DNA of 52,292 bases, from positions 1 to 52,292 of the forward strand of contig JAVYMA010000013.1 of the NCBI GenBank assembly GCA_038740345.1. The letters are read 5' to 3'. This DNA is from Methanomassiliicoccales archaeon (GTDB lineage Archaea; Thermoplasmatota; Thermoplasmata; Methanomassiliicoccales; UBA472). Within the stretch, counting starts at the first letter, position 1; each line of letters begins with the position of its first letter. The notes beneath the pieces are model-generated. The model worked only from the letters and a program-made list of their open reading frames with translations. It made no database searches and was not told the DNA's origin. The translations under genes and the position numbers were made by a program. This document shows positions 25,277 to 34,234 of the stretch, one piece after another.

Positions 25277-26287
25277 TCATTTTGTGATCGTGATCCTCAT
25301 TCCTTTGTTATCTGGCCTGGTTATTATCTTTTCCATTTTCGAGTCCTGGATTAGCTCTAGAACATCTTCTATAATCGATTGATCAAGATAGGTAGCGATT
25401 ATGCCTGTGTCACCATGCATAGCTACTATTTTGCAGCCCTTGACCCGGAGCATGCTCATCAACCTATAGATTTCTTGGCCGGAGCCGAAACGACGTATCT
25501 CCGCCACTTTGGACCCTAGCAACTGCAGTCGGTAAATGGAATCACCCATCTTTCCTATATCCGATTTAATCGCTGCGGGCATGAGCCTCATGAGAACCTC
25601 CAGGGCTTTCTTCTCCCTATCTTTCTCGTCCATTTGGATCATTTTCACTCTGTCCAATGTAGTGGCCGCAGCATCAGGATAAATCAATAGGATCAAGCCT
25701 TCTTCGGGAAGGGGCGTGCGGCATGCGATCTCGAGCTCATCCGTTACTATCACCAGACCGCCAAAAAAACTCCCCGCTACCCGCACACCATTGTCGGGAG
25801 CCAGAATGAGTTCTCCAGAATTCTCATTAGCTAAGTTATGAGAGACTATGCGCCTCAGCTCCCTTTGCGTGAAGGGCTTTCCCAGTGAAGCATTTACCCC
25901 TGCCGCAGCGGCGGCGATTATCTCTGTGCTGGCATCGAAGGGCACGCTGGCATCCTCAGGGGTAGTAATGCGAAAGGCCTTATCCAAGCCAACGAGGTTG
26001 CAAATGCTCCGACAAACATGCTCCACCGCTAGATCCGGCACTACTTCCACTTGCCACTTATCATTTGGTATTATCTTTAGGAACACATGCATCTCCACGG
26101 CAAGGCCAATGCCACCACCTCCCGCTCCATGGGAAAATCTTTCCGTGGAGTCAATGGTGGCCAGATCCAAGCACAAAGGCGCCCGGACTGAGGTAGGGCG
26201 CGGCTGCTCTAACCTACCGAATATAGGATATGGTCCGCCATTTGGCTGGCCCATACACAGAACCTTCTCTTCAGCGTGAGCGCTCAT
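25277..26287 (-). CDS. GHMP-superfamily protein (beta-RFAP synthase/sugar-kinase-like)
   Basis: 336 residues with the outline of archaeal GHMP-fold proteins related to beta-ribofuranosylaminobenzene 5'-phosphate synthase: an N-terminal [13 protein letters not shown] strand, a [13 protein letters not shown] loop (~55-67), a second region [11 protein letters not shown], and a C-terminal ACT-like end. The usual GHMP phosphate loop (GLGSSAA) is not apparent; [16 protein letters not shown] (~115-130) stands in its place, so a kinase reaction is doubtful. It may be a C1-carrier (pterin) biosynthesis enzyme, but I would not assign a substrate. Starts at 26287 or 26254 are possible. It converges on the cyclophilin-like gene with no gap. 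Confidence 0.68.
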   Translation of the reverse strand: MSAHAEEKVLCMGQPNGGPYPIFGRLEQPRPTSVRAPLCLDLATIDSTERFSHGAGGGGIGLAVEMHVFLKIIPNDKWQVEVVPDLAVEHVCRSICNLVGLDKAFRITTPEDASVPFDASTEIIAAAAAGVNASLGKPFTQRELRRIVSHNLANENSGELILAPDNGVRVAGSFFGGLVIVTDELEIACRTPLPEEGLILLIYPDAAATTLDRVKMIQMDEKDREKKALEVLMRLMPAAIKSDIGKMGDSIYRLQLLGSKVAEIRRFGSGQEIYRLMSMLRVKGCKIVAMHGDTGIIATYLDQSIIEDVLELIQDSKMEKIITRPDNKGMRITITK

Positions 26288-26404
26288 CCTACCACTTTCC
26301 CATTGCCACTTTATGTTCTTGAGGCTTGCCTCCTCATTATCTGCGTGCGAAATGAAGAGAACAACCCTAAAATACGGGCTGCTCTAAGAAAGAGCTGGAG
26401 AGAC

Positions 26405-26806
26405 ATGAAGAGGGAAAAGGTAATCAAGAGCGAGGAAGAGTGGAAGAGGGAATTGACTGAAGAACAGTATCGCGTTTTGCGTCTTAAAGGCACAGAGCTT
26501 CCCTTCCGTAATGAATACTTTGACAATAAAAGACATGGAAAATACTACTGTGCCGGCTGCGGCAATCAACTATTCTCCTCAGAGTCGAAATACAATTCAG
26601 GTACAGGCTGGCCCAGCTTTGTGCAACCTATTGCACCGGATGCTGTGGAATACCATGAGGACAGAACCTTCCGTATGGTGCGGACGGAAGTGGTCTGTGC
26701 TTCCTGTGGAGGGCATTTAGGGCATGTCTTCGAAGATGGTCCTCCGCCCAGTGGAAGGCGCTATTGCATCAATTCCGCCGCTCTGAGATTCGTGGAGGAG
26801 GAGTGA
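26405..26806 (+). CDS. msrB: Peptide-methionine (R)-S-oxide reductase
   Basis: Repairs methionine-R-sulfoxide in proteins. The zinc site is built from two CxxC pairs (YCAGC and [13 protein letters not shown]), with the substrate region [10 protein letters not shown] and the catalytic cysteine in [10 protein letters not shown] near the C-terminus. ATG 26405 (133 residues) begins at the normal family N-terminus and has GGAGAG upstream; the longer frame starting at 26276 overlaps the divergent gene and adds unlikely residues. It converges on tldE with 1 bp between stops. Confidence 0.95.
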   Translation: MKREKVIKSEEEWKRELTEEQYRVLRLKGTELPFRNEYFDNKRHGKYYCAGCGNQLFSSESKYNSGTGWPSFVQPIAPDAVEYHEDRTFRMVRTEVVCASCGGHLGHVFEDGPPPSGRRYCINSAALRFVEEE

Positions 26807-26807
26807 C

Positions 26808-28178
26808 TCATTCTCCACCGACCAGTTCCAGATCGTCGAAGAGGACAGAAGGCAGAATGGCATTCTGAGATACCGTGGCATCCTTTCCCACCTCAACAAT
26901 TTGGTTCAGCGCGCGGAACATATTACCAGAAAGAAGGCAATGTTTCAAAGAACACTTCCTCTCCCCATTCTCCACCAGATGTGCCAGGCGGATCTCTAGC
27001 CCAAAGTCGCCAGTTATAGGATGCACCTCCGCCGAAGCCACTTTTTCCACCACTAAACCATGCTTCATCTCGGCTATCATATCCTCTCTATCATGTGAAC
27101 CAGGCTTTAGAACCAAACATATCGGCCCTATGCTCACTGGCAACTGGTAGCTGCCAATGGTCTCGGTGGCGGAACGACGGAGACCGTTTCCCGTAGGTGC
27201 GGTGCGAGAGAGGTAGGAGTTATACAGATCGTATAGGAAACCTTTCAGAATGCCTTCCTTTATCAACATTCTCTTTTTCGTTGGAACACCCTCATCGTCA
27301 AATGGGGACGAGAGCATGCCCCGTTTGTCCGAGGGGTCATCTATCAGGGTTAGGGAGCGGGACGCTACCTTGCGCTCCATTTGACTAGAGAAGGGGCTTC
27401 GTTTGCGGTTGACGTTTTCAGCGCTCAGCGCGAAGCACACCGAGCCCTGAAGCATGTCTGCGAGCTCGTGAGGAGGGATTATTGCCTGGACCTTGGAGTG
27501 ACCTTGAAAAGCCTGCGCTTTGGAGGCAGCCAAGGCCTTGATTCTTAGAGATGAGCCCAGTGATTCTACGTTCAAATCCTTCAGACAGGGTGAGTGGAAT
27601 TTCTCCACCCCTTCTCCTGGGAAGGGCCCTTCCGTCATAGCTGTGACCAAAACATGCAACAATGTTGCCTCTCTATGCGCCATAAGCTCATTGGTGTTGG
27701 CAACCACGGATTGGAAATCCGCTGCTCTGATCACACCAGTAGGAACTTTCACTCCATTTCCGCTTTGCACTGAACTTATCAGCTGCACTGCTAATTCGGT
27801 CAAGAGCTGGGGCGTTACGGAAGCCACTGCGGGATCTCGATTGCGGACCTTGACCTGTTCTTTGACGGGGAAGGAAAAGCCTTTGAACACCGCGTCCTGA
27901 GGTAATAGAGAGGCCGCGTGCATAGCCCTGCGCACGCATGCTTCTAGCTGCTTTTGCGATGAGAATGAGGTCGAGGATTGACCCACACGTCCATCCTTAA
28001 TCACCCTCACAGCTAGGCCTGCGTCATGCTTCTCTTCCACGCTTTTCACGCTGGAATTGTCTAGGTACGCGGATAGGGACCTCGTTTTGGTTACATAGGC
28101 TTCAGCATGATCCGCTCCTTCTTTCTTAGCCATCTTCAAGGCGGTCATGGCCAACTCTTGGATGGACGTCTCAACCAC
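26808..28178 (-). CDS. tldE: TldE/PmbA-family protein
   Basis: Inactive-subunit type partner of TldD; in bacteria TldD/TldE form a heterodimeric metalloprotease that processes modified peptides and CcdA. The N-terminal block EGADHAEAYVTKTRSLSAYLDN and the central and C-terminal regions (PFDDEGVPTKKRMLIKEG; GDFGLEIRLAHLVENGER) match PmbA/TldE. No HExxxH is present, as expected. The start is uncertain: GTG 28178 overlaps the tldD stop and gives the expected N-terminus, while ATG 28148 lacks a ribosome binding site. The overlap implies a fixed stoichiometry with TldD. Confidence 0.88.
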   Translation of the reverse strand: MVETSIQELAMTALKMAKKEGADHAEAYVTKTRSLSAYLDNSSVKSVEEKHDAGLAVRVIKDGRVGQSSTSFSSQKQLEACVRRAMHAASLLPQDAVFKGFSFPVKEQVKVRNRDPAVASVTPQLLTELAVQLISSVQSGNGVKVPTGVIRAADFQSVVANTNELMAHREATLLHVLVTAMTEGPFPGEGVEKFHSPCLKDLNVESLGSSLRIKALAASKAQAFQGHSKVQAIIPPHELADMLQGSVCFALSAENVNRKRSPFSSQMERKVASRSLTLIDDPSDKRGMLSSPFDDEGVPTKKRMLIKEGILKGFLYDLYNSYLSRTAPTGNGLRRSATETIGSYQLPVSIGPICLVLKPGSHDREDMIAEMKHGLVVEKVASAEVHPITGDFGLEIRLAHLVENGERKCSLKHCLLSGNMFRALNQIVEVGKDATVSQNAILPSVLFDDLELVGGE

Positions 28179-29547
28179 CTCCGAGAATGAGCCGGGACCG
28201 GCAATAAGGCCCCCCAGATGATACGGGTACGTAGTCTTCCACTCCTTTCCCACAAGTCCCTCCGTCGAGACGCACCTCTTTAGATACAGCATCGGTGGTC
28301 TTGAGAATCTCCAAAGCCTTGCCGGTTAGCGTGAAGCCCTTGAGCATGTGCTTGATCTCGCCGTTTTCGATAAGGAAGCCGCGCAAAGCCTTGGCTTCAA
28401 AACCCCCACCCACGGGGTCCTCCATTCCGCTTATGGCCTTATCGGTTAAAACCCCTAGTTTTACTCCTTCTAGCATCTCCTCGAGGGACCAATCGCCCTC
28501 CTCAAAGAAAGTATTCGTCATGCGCACGAATATCCGATGATGCGGATCCTGCGCTCTACCATTCCCGCTTTCCGCCACACCCAGATCAGCTGCGGTTTCC
28601 AGAGAGTGGATATATCCTTTGTAAACACCCTTTTCTATAATGGTGGTGCGCGAAGATTTCGTTCCTTCATCATCAAAAGGAATGGAACCATAGGCACCTG
28701 GAACAGTGCCATCGTCCACCATCGTCACCAGATCGCTTGCGACCTCTCTTCCAACAACCCCCGAGAGGAAGCTTCTTCCTTTAACCACCTCATCGGCTTC
28801 AGAAGCATGCCCCATAACCTCATGCGCCAACAAGCCAGAGATCATAGGATCGCTGATGCAGGTCATCTCTCCCGAAGGGCACTTCCTAGCGGATAGCATT
28901 TTTACGGCTTCCCTCCCGCAAAGGGCTCCCATTTCGTTTATGTCCAATGGCTTGAACATCTCGAAGCCCCCGCTCCCATCGTGCATATCATAGTACACTT
29001 CCGTGCGAGCACTTTCAGAGGCCACACTGAGACAGCTTAGCCTACCTCGCATCTCCTCCCATCTCAAGCAGGTGGAGAAGGAGTTCAGCAACATACTCGA
29101 TTTATAGCTCTCGATATAGGTGGAATTGGTGTTAACGATTCTATTATCAACTTTCTGAGCCTCGCAAAGATCCTTAGCCAAGGACAATTTCTCGTGCAAT
29201 GGGACGGAGGAGGGGTTAATTTTCACCTCAGCTCTGAAATGACCCCGCACAGCCTTGAGTTCTGGTATCCTTTTCCCCTTGGCCTTGCCCAATCGGGCAA
29301 TGCTTGCTGCTTTGCTAGCTGCCTCCAGAACTGCCCCTTGTTCTAACGATGTAGTTGAAGCATATCCCCAAGAGCCGTGATTGCGCGCTCTGAGACATAC
29401 TCCACTCGTGTTGTCCTCGGTTAATGAGCGCACGCCGCCATCCACGATGTTGATTTGTAGCCGCCTCAAGGTCTGAAACCTTGCGTCGCAGAACTCTGCT
29501 TTTTCAGAGAGCATGCGATCCACGGCTTTCTGCAAAATGTCCTCCAT
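28171..29547 (-). CDS. tldD: TldD-family zinc metalloprotease
   Basis: Catalytic subunit of the TldD/TldE protease. The zinc motif HEVMGH lies in LLAHEVMGHASEAD near residues 242-255. SIPFDDEGTKSSRTTIIEKG and LRGFLIENGEIKHMLKG are further TldD signatures. ATG 29547 gives 458 residues and shares one base with the upstream stop (TGATG); GGTGATC supplies the ribosome site. In bacteria this protease cleaves unfolded peptides, including peptide antibiotic precursors; with a prolidase-like enzyme next to it, peptide turnover is a plausible role here. Confidence 0.93.
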   Translation of the reverse strand: MEDILQKAVDRMLSEKAEFCDARFQTLRRLQINIVDGGVRSLTEDNTSGVCLRARNHGSWGYASTTSLEQGAVLEAASKAASIARLGKAKGKRIPELKAVRGHFRAEVKINPSSVPLHEKLSLAKDLCEAQKVDNRIVNTNSTYIESYKSSMLLNSFSTCLRWEEMRGRLSCLSVASESARTEVYYDMHDGSGGFEMFKPLDINEMGALCGREAVKMLSARKCPSGEMTCISDPMISGLLAHEVMGHASEADEVVKGRSFLSGVVGREVASDLVTMVDDGTVPGAYGSIPFDDEGTKSSRTTIIEKGVYKGYIHSLETAADLGVAESGNGRAQDPHHRIFVRMTNTFFEEGDWSLEEMLEGVKLGVLTDKAISGMEDPVGGGFEAKALRGFLIENGEIKHMLKGFTLTGKALEILKTTDAVSKEVRLDGGTCGKGVEDYVPVSSGGPYCRSRLILGGG

Positions 29548-30632
29548 CAGATCACCAACAGCTCCTTGGAACAGAAGGTCAAAATTTCGCATCCATCCTT
29601 GGTCACGATGACATCATCCTCTATGCGCACACCACCTTTGCCTTTGATGTAAATGCCAGGCTCCACCGTGAATACCATATTCTCTTTCAGGATAAGTTCT
29701 GATTCAGGGGAGAGCCGACCTCCATCATGCACAGATAAGCCTATGCCATGACCAACTGAATGCACCATTAAATTCTTGAAGCGAGAAGAATCTATAACTT
29801 TCCTCGCCGCAGCATCGACCTCCTTGGCACTCACCCCTTCGCGAATGATATTCAGAGCCGCTGATTGCGCTTCAAGAACCACTTGATACATTTCCCTCTG
29901 CTCTTCATCAGCTCTGCCAAAGAAGAAAGTACGAGTTACATCTGACCCATATCTCTTGTAAAGGGCCCCGAAGTCGAAGAGGGCTACATCTCCCTCCCGT
30001 AGCTGGTCTGATGTTGGAGAATGATGCGGCTCCGCAGAATTAGGCCCAAAAGAAGCATTGGTCTGGAAGGCAGTAGCAGCAGCACCTCTGCGAACCATGC
30101 GGTAGGAGACCTCCGCTGCGGCCTCATATTCTTTCATCCCTTCCGTAATTATCGATGGAATCTCCTGACCCACCAGGGAAGCAATGCGACATGCGTGCCT
30201 TAACCTCTCGATTTCCTTCTGATCCTTGACTAATCTCGCAGCTTCGATAGCCTTCCACACATCCACGATTTCAGCGTCGCACACGCTCTTGAGCTCATTG
30301 AGCATCCTGAAAGTGAGGCCGGCACCGCTGACTCCTATGCGCTTTGCTCCTCTTAGCGCTTCCTTCAGCATCTCCAATCTCTCGGCCTTGCTTTGAAAAA
30401 CGTGCAATCTGGATCTCGACGAACGGGCGCTTGTCTCCTCCAGAGCAGAGGTGAAGAGGTCAGTCGAACCATCTGGCCATATTATTACATAACATTGCTC
30501 GAACAGGCCAGATTCCACATCTACAGCGTAGAAGAAGGAGAGGTCGAGGTTGGGCTCGACATCATTGGCTAGGACGATGGCATCCAATCCGGGTGGTGCA
30601 TGGCTGAATATCCTTAACGCTCTTTCCCTCAT
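29547..30632 (-). CDS. M24-family Xaa-Pro peptidase
   Basis: Metal-dependent peptidase of the M24 (pita-bread) fold, probably an Xaa-Pro aminopeptidase or dipeptidase. The dimetal ligands appear as DFGALYKRYGSDVTRTF (two aspartates), HSVGHGIGLSVHD (histidine), FTVEPGIYI (glutamate) and VRIEDDVIV (glutamate). The N-terminal creatinase-like domain covers ~1-130. ATG 30632 is the best family match; ATG 30656 is possible. The TGATG junction links it to tldD. Confidence 0.9.
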   Translation of the reverse strand: MRERALRIFSHAPPGLDAIVLANDVEPNLDLSFFYAVDVESGLFEQCYVIIWPDGSTDLFTSALEETSARSSRSRLHVFQSKAERLEMLKEALRGAKRIGVSGAGLTFRMLNELKSVCDAEIVDVWKAIEAARLVKDQKEIERLRHACRIASLVGQEIPSIITEGMKEYEAAAEVSYRMVRRGAAATAFQTNASFGPNSAEPHHSPTSDQLREGDVALFDFGALYKRYGSDVTRTFFFGRADEEQREMYQVVLEAQSAALNIIREGVSAKEVDAAARKVIDSSRFKNLMVHSVGHGIGLSVHDGGRLSPESELILKENMVFTVEPGIYIKGKGGVRIEDDVIVTKDGCEILTFCSKELLVI

Positions 30633-30689
30633 TTTAACCAAGAGTAGGGAAGGCATGGCCAATCTTAAAAGGATGCCTCAAACCAACAC

Positions 30690-31505
30690 TCACACTCCTA
30701 TCCAGACGTTGGTGGCGATGCTCTTCAATGCGGAGATGGCGGAAAGGGCGGCCAAATAACTAGTGGCAGGATTCTCTGGCGATGGTACGTTGTGGATTTC
30801 AGAGCAGAGCTGGCCGAACTCTCCTTTGGCGATGAGACGATGAGTGTTGACCTCAGCCCTAGGATCACATATTATCGTCACCTTTGTGCGGTCGAAGCCC
30901 ACCCCCATTAAGCTCACCGTAGCTGCCACATTCACATTGCGAGGAAATAGACGCACTGCCTCCCGGGCTGTTCCTTCGAAGAGTACCTTGGGCTCTTCGA
31001 GTTTGGATACATCGATTTTTTTCTCTTGGAGATATGGAACATCCTTGAAGCCATTAGGACCTTTTGTGGTTATAAGATGCACTTCGTCGATACGGCCATG
31101 GGCTGAGCGAAGCCCGTCCGTGCCGCACACCGCGCCTGAGGGGATAAAAAGCCTGGCGCGCTTCTCGCTTGCCAGACGGAAGCAACGCTCCCTGAAGTCG
31201 TCGTCATAGAAGGCCCCTACAGACATCACCATGATGTCCCGCCCCTTCTCTAAGCATATGGGGGCGAACATTTTGGCGGCATCCTGGCTCGCTGCTTCTA
31301 TAACTAAATCCACCTCCTCGATGATGCGCAAGAGCTCCTTCTCGTCATAAATGGCGAATCGACCTTTGGGATATTGTCGAGATCGAGCTTCAGCCCTTTG
31401 CATGCTCTTATCCGTGAAATATATGGTGTCGATTTCTTTCATTTCCTGGGCAGCTCGTGCAAGGACGTTACCTATCGACCCGCAACCGATTATAAGGATG
31501 CGCAT
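30690..31505 (-). CDS. nadX: L-aspartate dehydrogenase
   Basis: NAD(P)-dependent oxidation of aspartate to iminoaspartate, the first step of NAD synthesis in archaea that lack aspartate oxidase. N-terminal GCGSIGNVLARAA (~8-20) is the cofactor site, and FIPSGAVCGTDGLRSAHGRID plus FPRNVNVAATVSLMGVGFDRT (each read in parts) are family signatures including the catalytic histidine region near CSEIHNVPSPENPAT. ATG 31505 follows GGAAGGAGAG. 271 residues, normal. It heads the run with pepQ-like, tldD and tldE; a functional link to those is not evident. Confidence 0.9.
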   Translation of the reverse strand: MRILIIGCGSIGNVLARAAQEMKEIDTIYFTDKSMQRAEARSRQYPKGRFAIYDEKELLRIIEEVDLVIEAASQDAAKMFAPICLEKGRDIMVMSVGAFYDDDFRERCFRLASEKRARLFIPSGAVCGTDGLRSAHGRIDEVHLITTKGPNGFKDVPYLQEKKIDVSKLEEPKVLFEGTAREAVRLFPRNVNVAATVSLMGVGFDRTKVTIICDPRAEVNTHRLIAKGEFGQLCSEIHNVPSPENPATSYLAALSAISALKSIATNVWIGV

Positions 31506-31553
31506 TCTCTCCTTCCAACAATAACCTTCCTTATAGTCTTTCTTGCCTTTCAT

Positions 31554-31928
31554 AAAATGCTTAAGAAAAGGAAGTTTAAAAGTTGTAGCATTCCTAAATG
31601 ATCAAAGAACTCATAGCATTTTTCTGCGTCTAAAGGATTATACATCCAAATTAAACGGAGTAAGAATGTAGGCACAGACACTCGATAGCCTTAGCTACGA
31701 GTGTTCGTAGTTGTGGAGGAACTCGATGACAAGCTCTGTAATCCTCGTTTTTTGAAAGTGGGAGGAGCTATGCCTAAAGAACCGAATAAAAACTTTCTTC
31801 CAGATTTGACAAAGTTTACATCCAGGAGAGGCGCTTTTTCGTAAAGGAACGCGTATTCAGAAAAAATTGAGTCCCTTAATCGGGTCAGATGATGCAATCA
31901 CGTATTTACTTTAACGTTCATTATCACC
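31554..31928. other. 375-bp gap with a strong hairpin and a tiny ORF
   Basis: No recognised gene. On the plus strand, 31678-31704 folds into 7 bp (ACACTCG/CGAGTGT) plus 4 bp (TAGC/GCTA), with one bulged A and a CTTA loop. A second weak helix (GAGGA 31716-31720 with TCCTC 31742-31746) is followed by TTTTTT at 31748-31753, so a short structured RNA ending there is conceivable. GGGAGGAG at 31760-31767 then precedes a 24-codon ORF (31770-31844) that reads MPKEPNKNFLPDLTKFTSRR and four more residues. Confidence 0.35.
31770..31844 (+). CDS. Possible 24-residue peptide with a strong ribosome binding site
   Basis: ATG 31770 is preceded by GGGAGGAG two bases upstream, among the best Shine-Dalgarno matches here, although closely spaced. 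The frame ends at TAA 31842. A one-base shift at the TTTTT run near 31835 would extend it for about 27 more basic residues, so it may be the remnant of a longer gene. No homologue is known to me, and it may be spurious. Confidence 0.2.
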   Translation: MPKEPNKNFLPDLTKFTSRRGAFS

Positions 31929-32336
31929 ATGATGAAGTACGAGGTCCTGGAGCATACCGCGGATGTGCTAATTAAGGCACGGGGTAAAAACTTAGAGGAG
32001 TGCTTCGCCAATGCTGCATACGCTCTCTTCGACCAGATGGTAGATATTATCACCGTGGTTCCTAGAGAAACATGGGAGTTCGAGGTAGAAGGTCACGATT
32101 TGGAATCGCTTCTATTCAATTTCCTTAGCGAGTTCCTCTACCTGCATGATGCGAAGCAGTTACTGCTTTCAGAATTCCAGGTTAATATAGAAGGTTTTAA
32201 ATTGCGATGTAGGTGCAAAGGAGAGAGACTCGACCCTAGCCGACATGTACTGAGACGCGAAGTTAAAGCAGTGACCTATCATATGCTAAAGGTGGACCCC
32301 TTTGAGCCGTCGGTAACCGTCATATTCGATATATGA
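31929..32336 (+). CDS. Archease
   Basis: Small protein that activates the RNA ligase RtcB, used in tRNA splicing and RNA repair. The family opening YEVLEHTADVLIKARGKNL (~4-22) is clear, and the C-terminal VKAVTYHMLKVD with metal-binding residues is present. 135 residues, typical. Two ATG codons (31929, 31932) are possible; no ribosome binding site precedes them, so the transcript may be leaderless. rtcB itself is not in the window. It is followed 9 bp later by the mevalonate-pathway gene. Confidence 0.95.
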   Translation: MMKYEVLEHTADVLIKARGKNLEECFANAAYALFDQMVDIITVVPRETWEFEVEGHDLESLLFNFLSEFLYLHDAKQLLLSEFQVNIEGFKLRCRCKGERLDPSRHVLRREVKAVTYHMLKVDPFEPSVTVIFDI

Positions 32337-32345
32337 GATGAGAAA

Positions 32346-33305
32346 ATGAAGTCTTCCGCCATCGCCTATCCTATTCAGGGCTTGATAAAATATCATGGGT
32401 TAAAGGACGAGAGGCTTCGTATTCCTTATCATGATTCCATCTCGGTTTGCACTGCGCCTATACATAGTTTGACCACCATAGAATTTGGGCATAAGGAAGA
32501 TAGCGCTCGCATCGACGGAAGAACGGTAAGCCTAAGGGAGATGGAGCGCATCCTAGCGGTTGTGAATCCCCTACGCCAGAGGGCTGGAGAGGACAGCGGA
32601 TTCCTCATGGCCTCGAGCAACTCCTTCCCCTCCAACATCGGATTGGGCGCCAGTGCCTCGGGATTCGCAGCCTTGGCAGTAGCTTGCGCGGACGCCTTGG
32701 GTCTAAAATTGGCTTTGGAAGAGATCTCGAGATATGCTAGGAGAGGAGCGGGATCCGCTGCCAGAGCAGTGACGGGTGGGTTCTCGCGTTGGTACGCTGG
32801 AACAGGTGACGAGGACTCATACTCGCGCATGCTCGCCGGCCCGAAGGAACTGGATATGAGCATGGTTTGTGCTCTGATACCAGCTCATAAATTTACGGAT
32901 GCGGCGCACAAAGAGGCGATAAGCTCTCCTTTCTTCAAGGCTCGGCTCGAATACGTCGTAGAAGCATTGGATAAAATGGAAAGGGCAATTTTCGCAAGAG
33001 ACCTGGACCGCATATGCTCCTTGGCCGAGACCGACAGCTTGCTTCTCCACGGCATCACCATGACAGGGATAGATGAATTGATATTATGGAGACCGGAAAC
33101 GGTGAAGGTCATCCTAGAGGTAAAAAAGATGCGCCAGGAGGGGTTGCCTGCGTATTTCTCCATAGATACTGGTGCGACTGTGTATGTGAATTCTAGGTTA
33201 GAGGACGGGAAGGAGGTGCGCTCCCGTATAGAAGCCTTAGGCATAGAAACCATATCCTGCACGGTAGGAGGAGAAGCGCGGGTGGTAAAAGAGCACTTAT
33301 TCTAG
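32346..33305 (+). CDS. Phosphomevalonate decarboxylase (haloarchaeal type)
   Basis: GHMP-fold decarboxylase of the alternative archaeal mevalonate pathway, converting mevalonate 5-phosphate to isopentenyl phosphate. AYPIQGLIKYHGLKDERLRI (~7-26), PYHDSISVCTAP, NSFPSNIGLGASASGFAAL (phosphate loop, ~97-115) and SAARAVTGGFSRW (~137-149) closely resemble the Haloferax enzyme as I remember it, rather than the Thermoplasma mevalonate 3-kinase branch. The product requires isopentenyl phosphate kinase, not present here. Diphosphomevalonate decarboxylase is the alternative name commonly given. Confidence 0.85.
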   Translation: MKSSAIAYPIQGLIKYHGLKDERLRIPYHDSISVCTAPIHSLTTIEFGHKEDSARIDGRTVSLREMERILAVVNPLRQRAGEDSGFLMASSNSFPSNIGLGASASGFAALAVACADALGLKLALEEISRYARRGAGSAARAVTGGFSRWYAGTGDEDSYSRMLAGPKELDMSMVCALIPAHKFTDAAHKEAISSPFFKARLEYVVEALDKMERAIFARDLDRICSLAETDSLLLHGITMTGIDELILWRPETVKVILEVKKMRQEGLPAYFSIDTGATVYVNSRLEDGKEVRSRIEALGIETISCTVGGEARVVKEHLF

Positions 33306-33397
33306 CAACAAGGAATATGAATCTTAGAACAGAATATTACACCTCAGAATCAGCCCTGATAAACGAGGTTGTTCCCTATTTACAAGGAGTTTGTTTC

Positions 33398-34225
33398 ATG
33401 ACCTTCAGAATCGCGTGGTTCACCAGCGGCCAAGACATGATGTGCAAAGAGTTGTTGGAGAGAGCACTCCGTGGGCTAGAAAGAGATTTACTAGACACCA
33501 CGATATCTTTCATTTTTTGTACTTGGGAGATGGACGAAGCTCATGACCATGAGACAGAAGCAGCTAGGAAAGGGATAGAAGAACTGGCTCAATTTTTCAA
33601 GATTCCCATTTTGATGCTCTCCGCTCAGAGGGATGGAGCGGTCATTAGGGATATCAAGGACAAGGAGTGGCGGATGGTTTACGGCAAGAGGTTGCGCAAG
33701 ATGATTTACGGAAGGCCCTTCGAGTTAGGTTTCATTGACCGCGTGGAGTTGGATGAGGATACTTGCGCCCGTTTCGACCTCATCGCCCTTTATCCTTCCC
33801 TTCCATGGGGGCCTCGGGGGGAAGAGGCTGAGATAGTGAGACAGGTATTGACTTCAAAGGCCAGCAGTCATGGGTTGATGACTAGAATATGCGTGGGCAA
33901 GAAAGACGCTATTATTCCCCTAACATATTGTGAGTTCCCCCTCCACACGGCGAAGGATGAAGAGAAATGGAATGAATTGAAGTCTCTAACCAAAGATGGA
34001 AAACTAGATCAGATACCTCTGCAAAATCTGATGACCACAGAGCTCTATAAACATATAGTTAGAATGCAACGCATTAGATGGTCTCCGCTCGTTACTTATA
34101 CACTTAAGATGTTTGCAGAAGGGAATTTGGATATAGTGAACGGCAAGCCTGTGGCCAATGGTTTGAGCCTGGCAGAGCCGATAGACCTAACCATGGTAGT
34201 GAACCGGGCGCTGGAAAAACTTTAG
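33398..34225 (+). CDS. Formyltransferase-like protein (PurN-related)
   Basis: 275 residues resembling the glycinamide ribonucleotide transformylase fold. FRIAWFTSGQD opens the first strand; FDLIALYPSLPWGPRGEEAEI (read in parts, ~125-145) corresponds to the family's LHPALPGGP region, and GLMTRICV followed by IPLTYCEFPLH corresponds to the MIH...PPLTYCRFPI region. The N-H-D active-site triad is not clearly retained (LYPS replaces LHPS), so enzyme activity is uncertain. ATG 33398 has AAGGAG upstream and replaces a longer frame from 33317. Followed 9 bp later by a HAD protein, suggesting an operon with the decarboxylase. Confidence 0.65.
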   Translation: MTFRIAWFTSGQDMMCKELLERALRGLERDLLDTTISFIFCTWEMDEAHDHETEAARKGIEELAQFFKIPILMLSAQRDGAVIRDIKDKEWRMVYGKRLRKMIYGRPFELGFIDRVELDEDTCARFDLIALYPSLPWGPRGEEAEIVRQVLTSKASSHGLMTRICVGKKDAIIPLTYCEFPLHTAKDEEKWNELKSLTKDGKLDQIPLQNLMTTELYKHIVRMQRIRWSPLVTYTLKMFAEGNLDIVNGKPVANGLSLAEPIDLTMVVNRALEKL

Positions 34226-34234
34226 GTGAAATGC

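Noticed and set aside
31691-31897. 68-codon minus-strand frame
   Set aside because: Serine/threonine-rich low-complexity end, no ribosome binding site, and it crosses the hairpin region.
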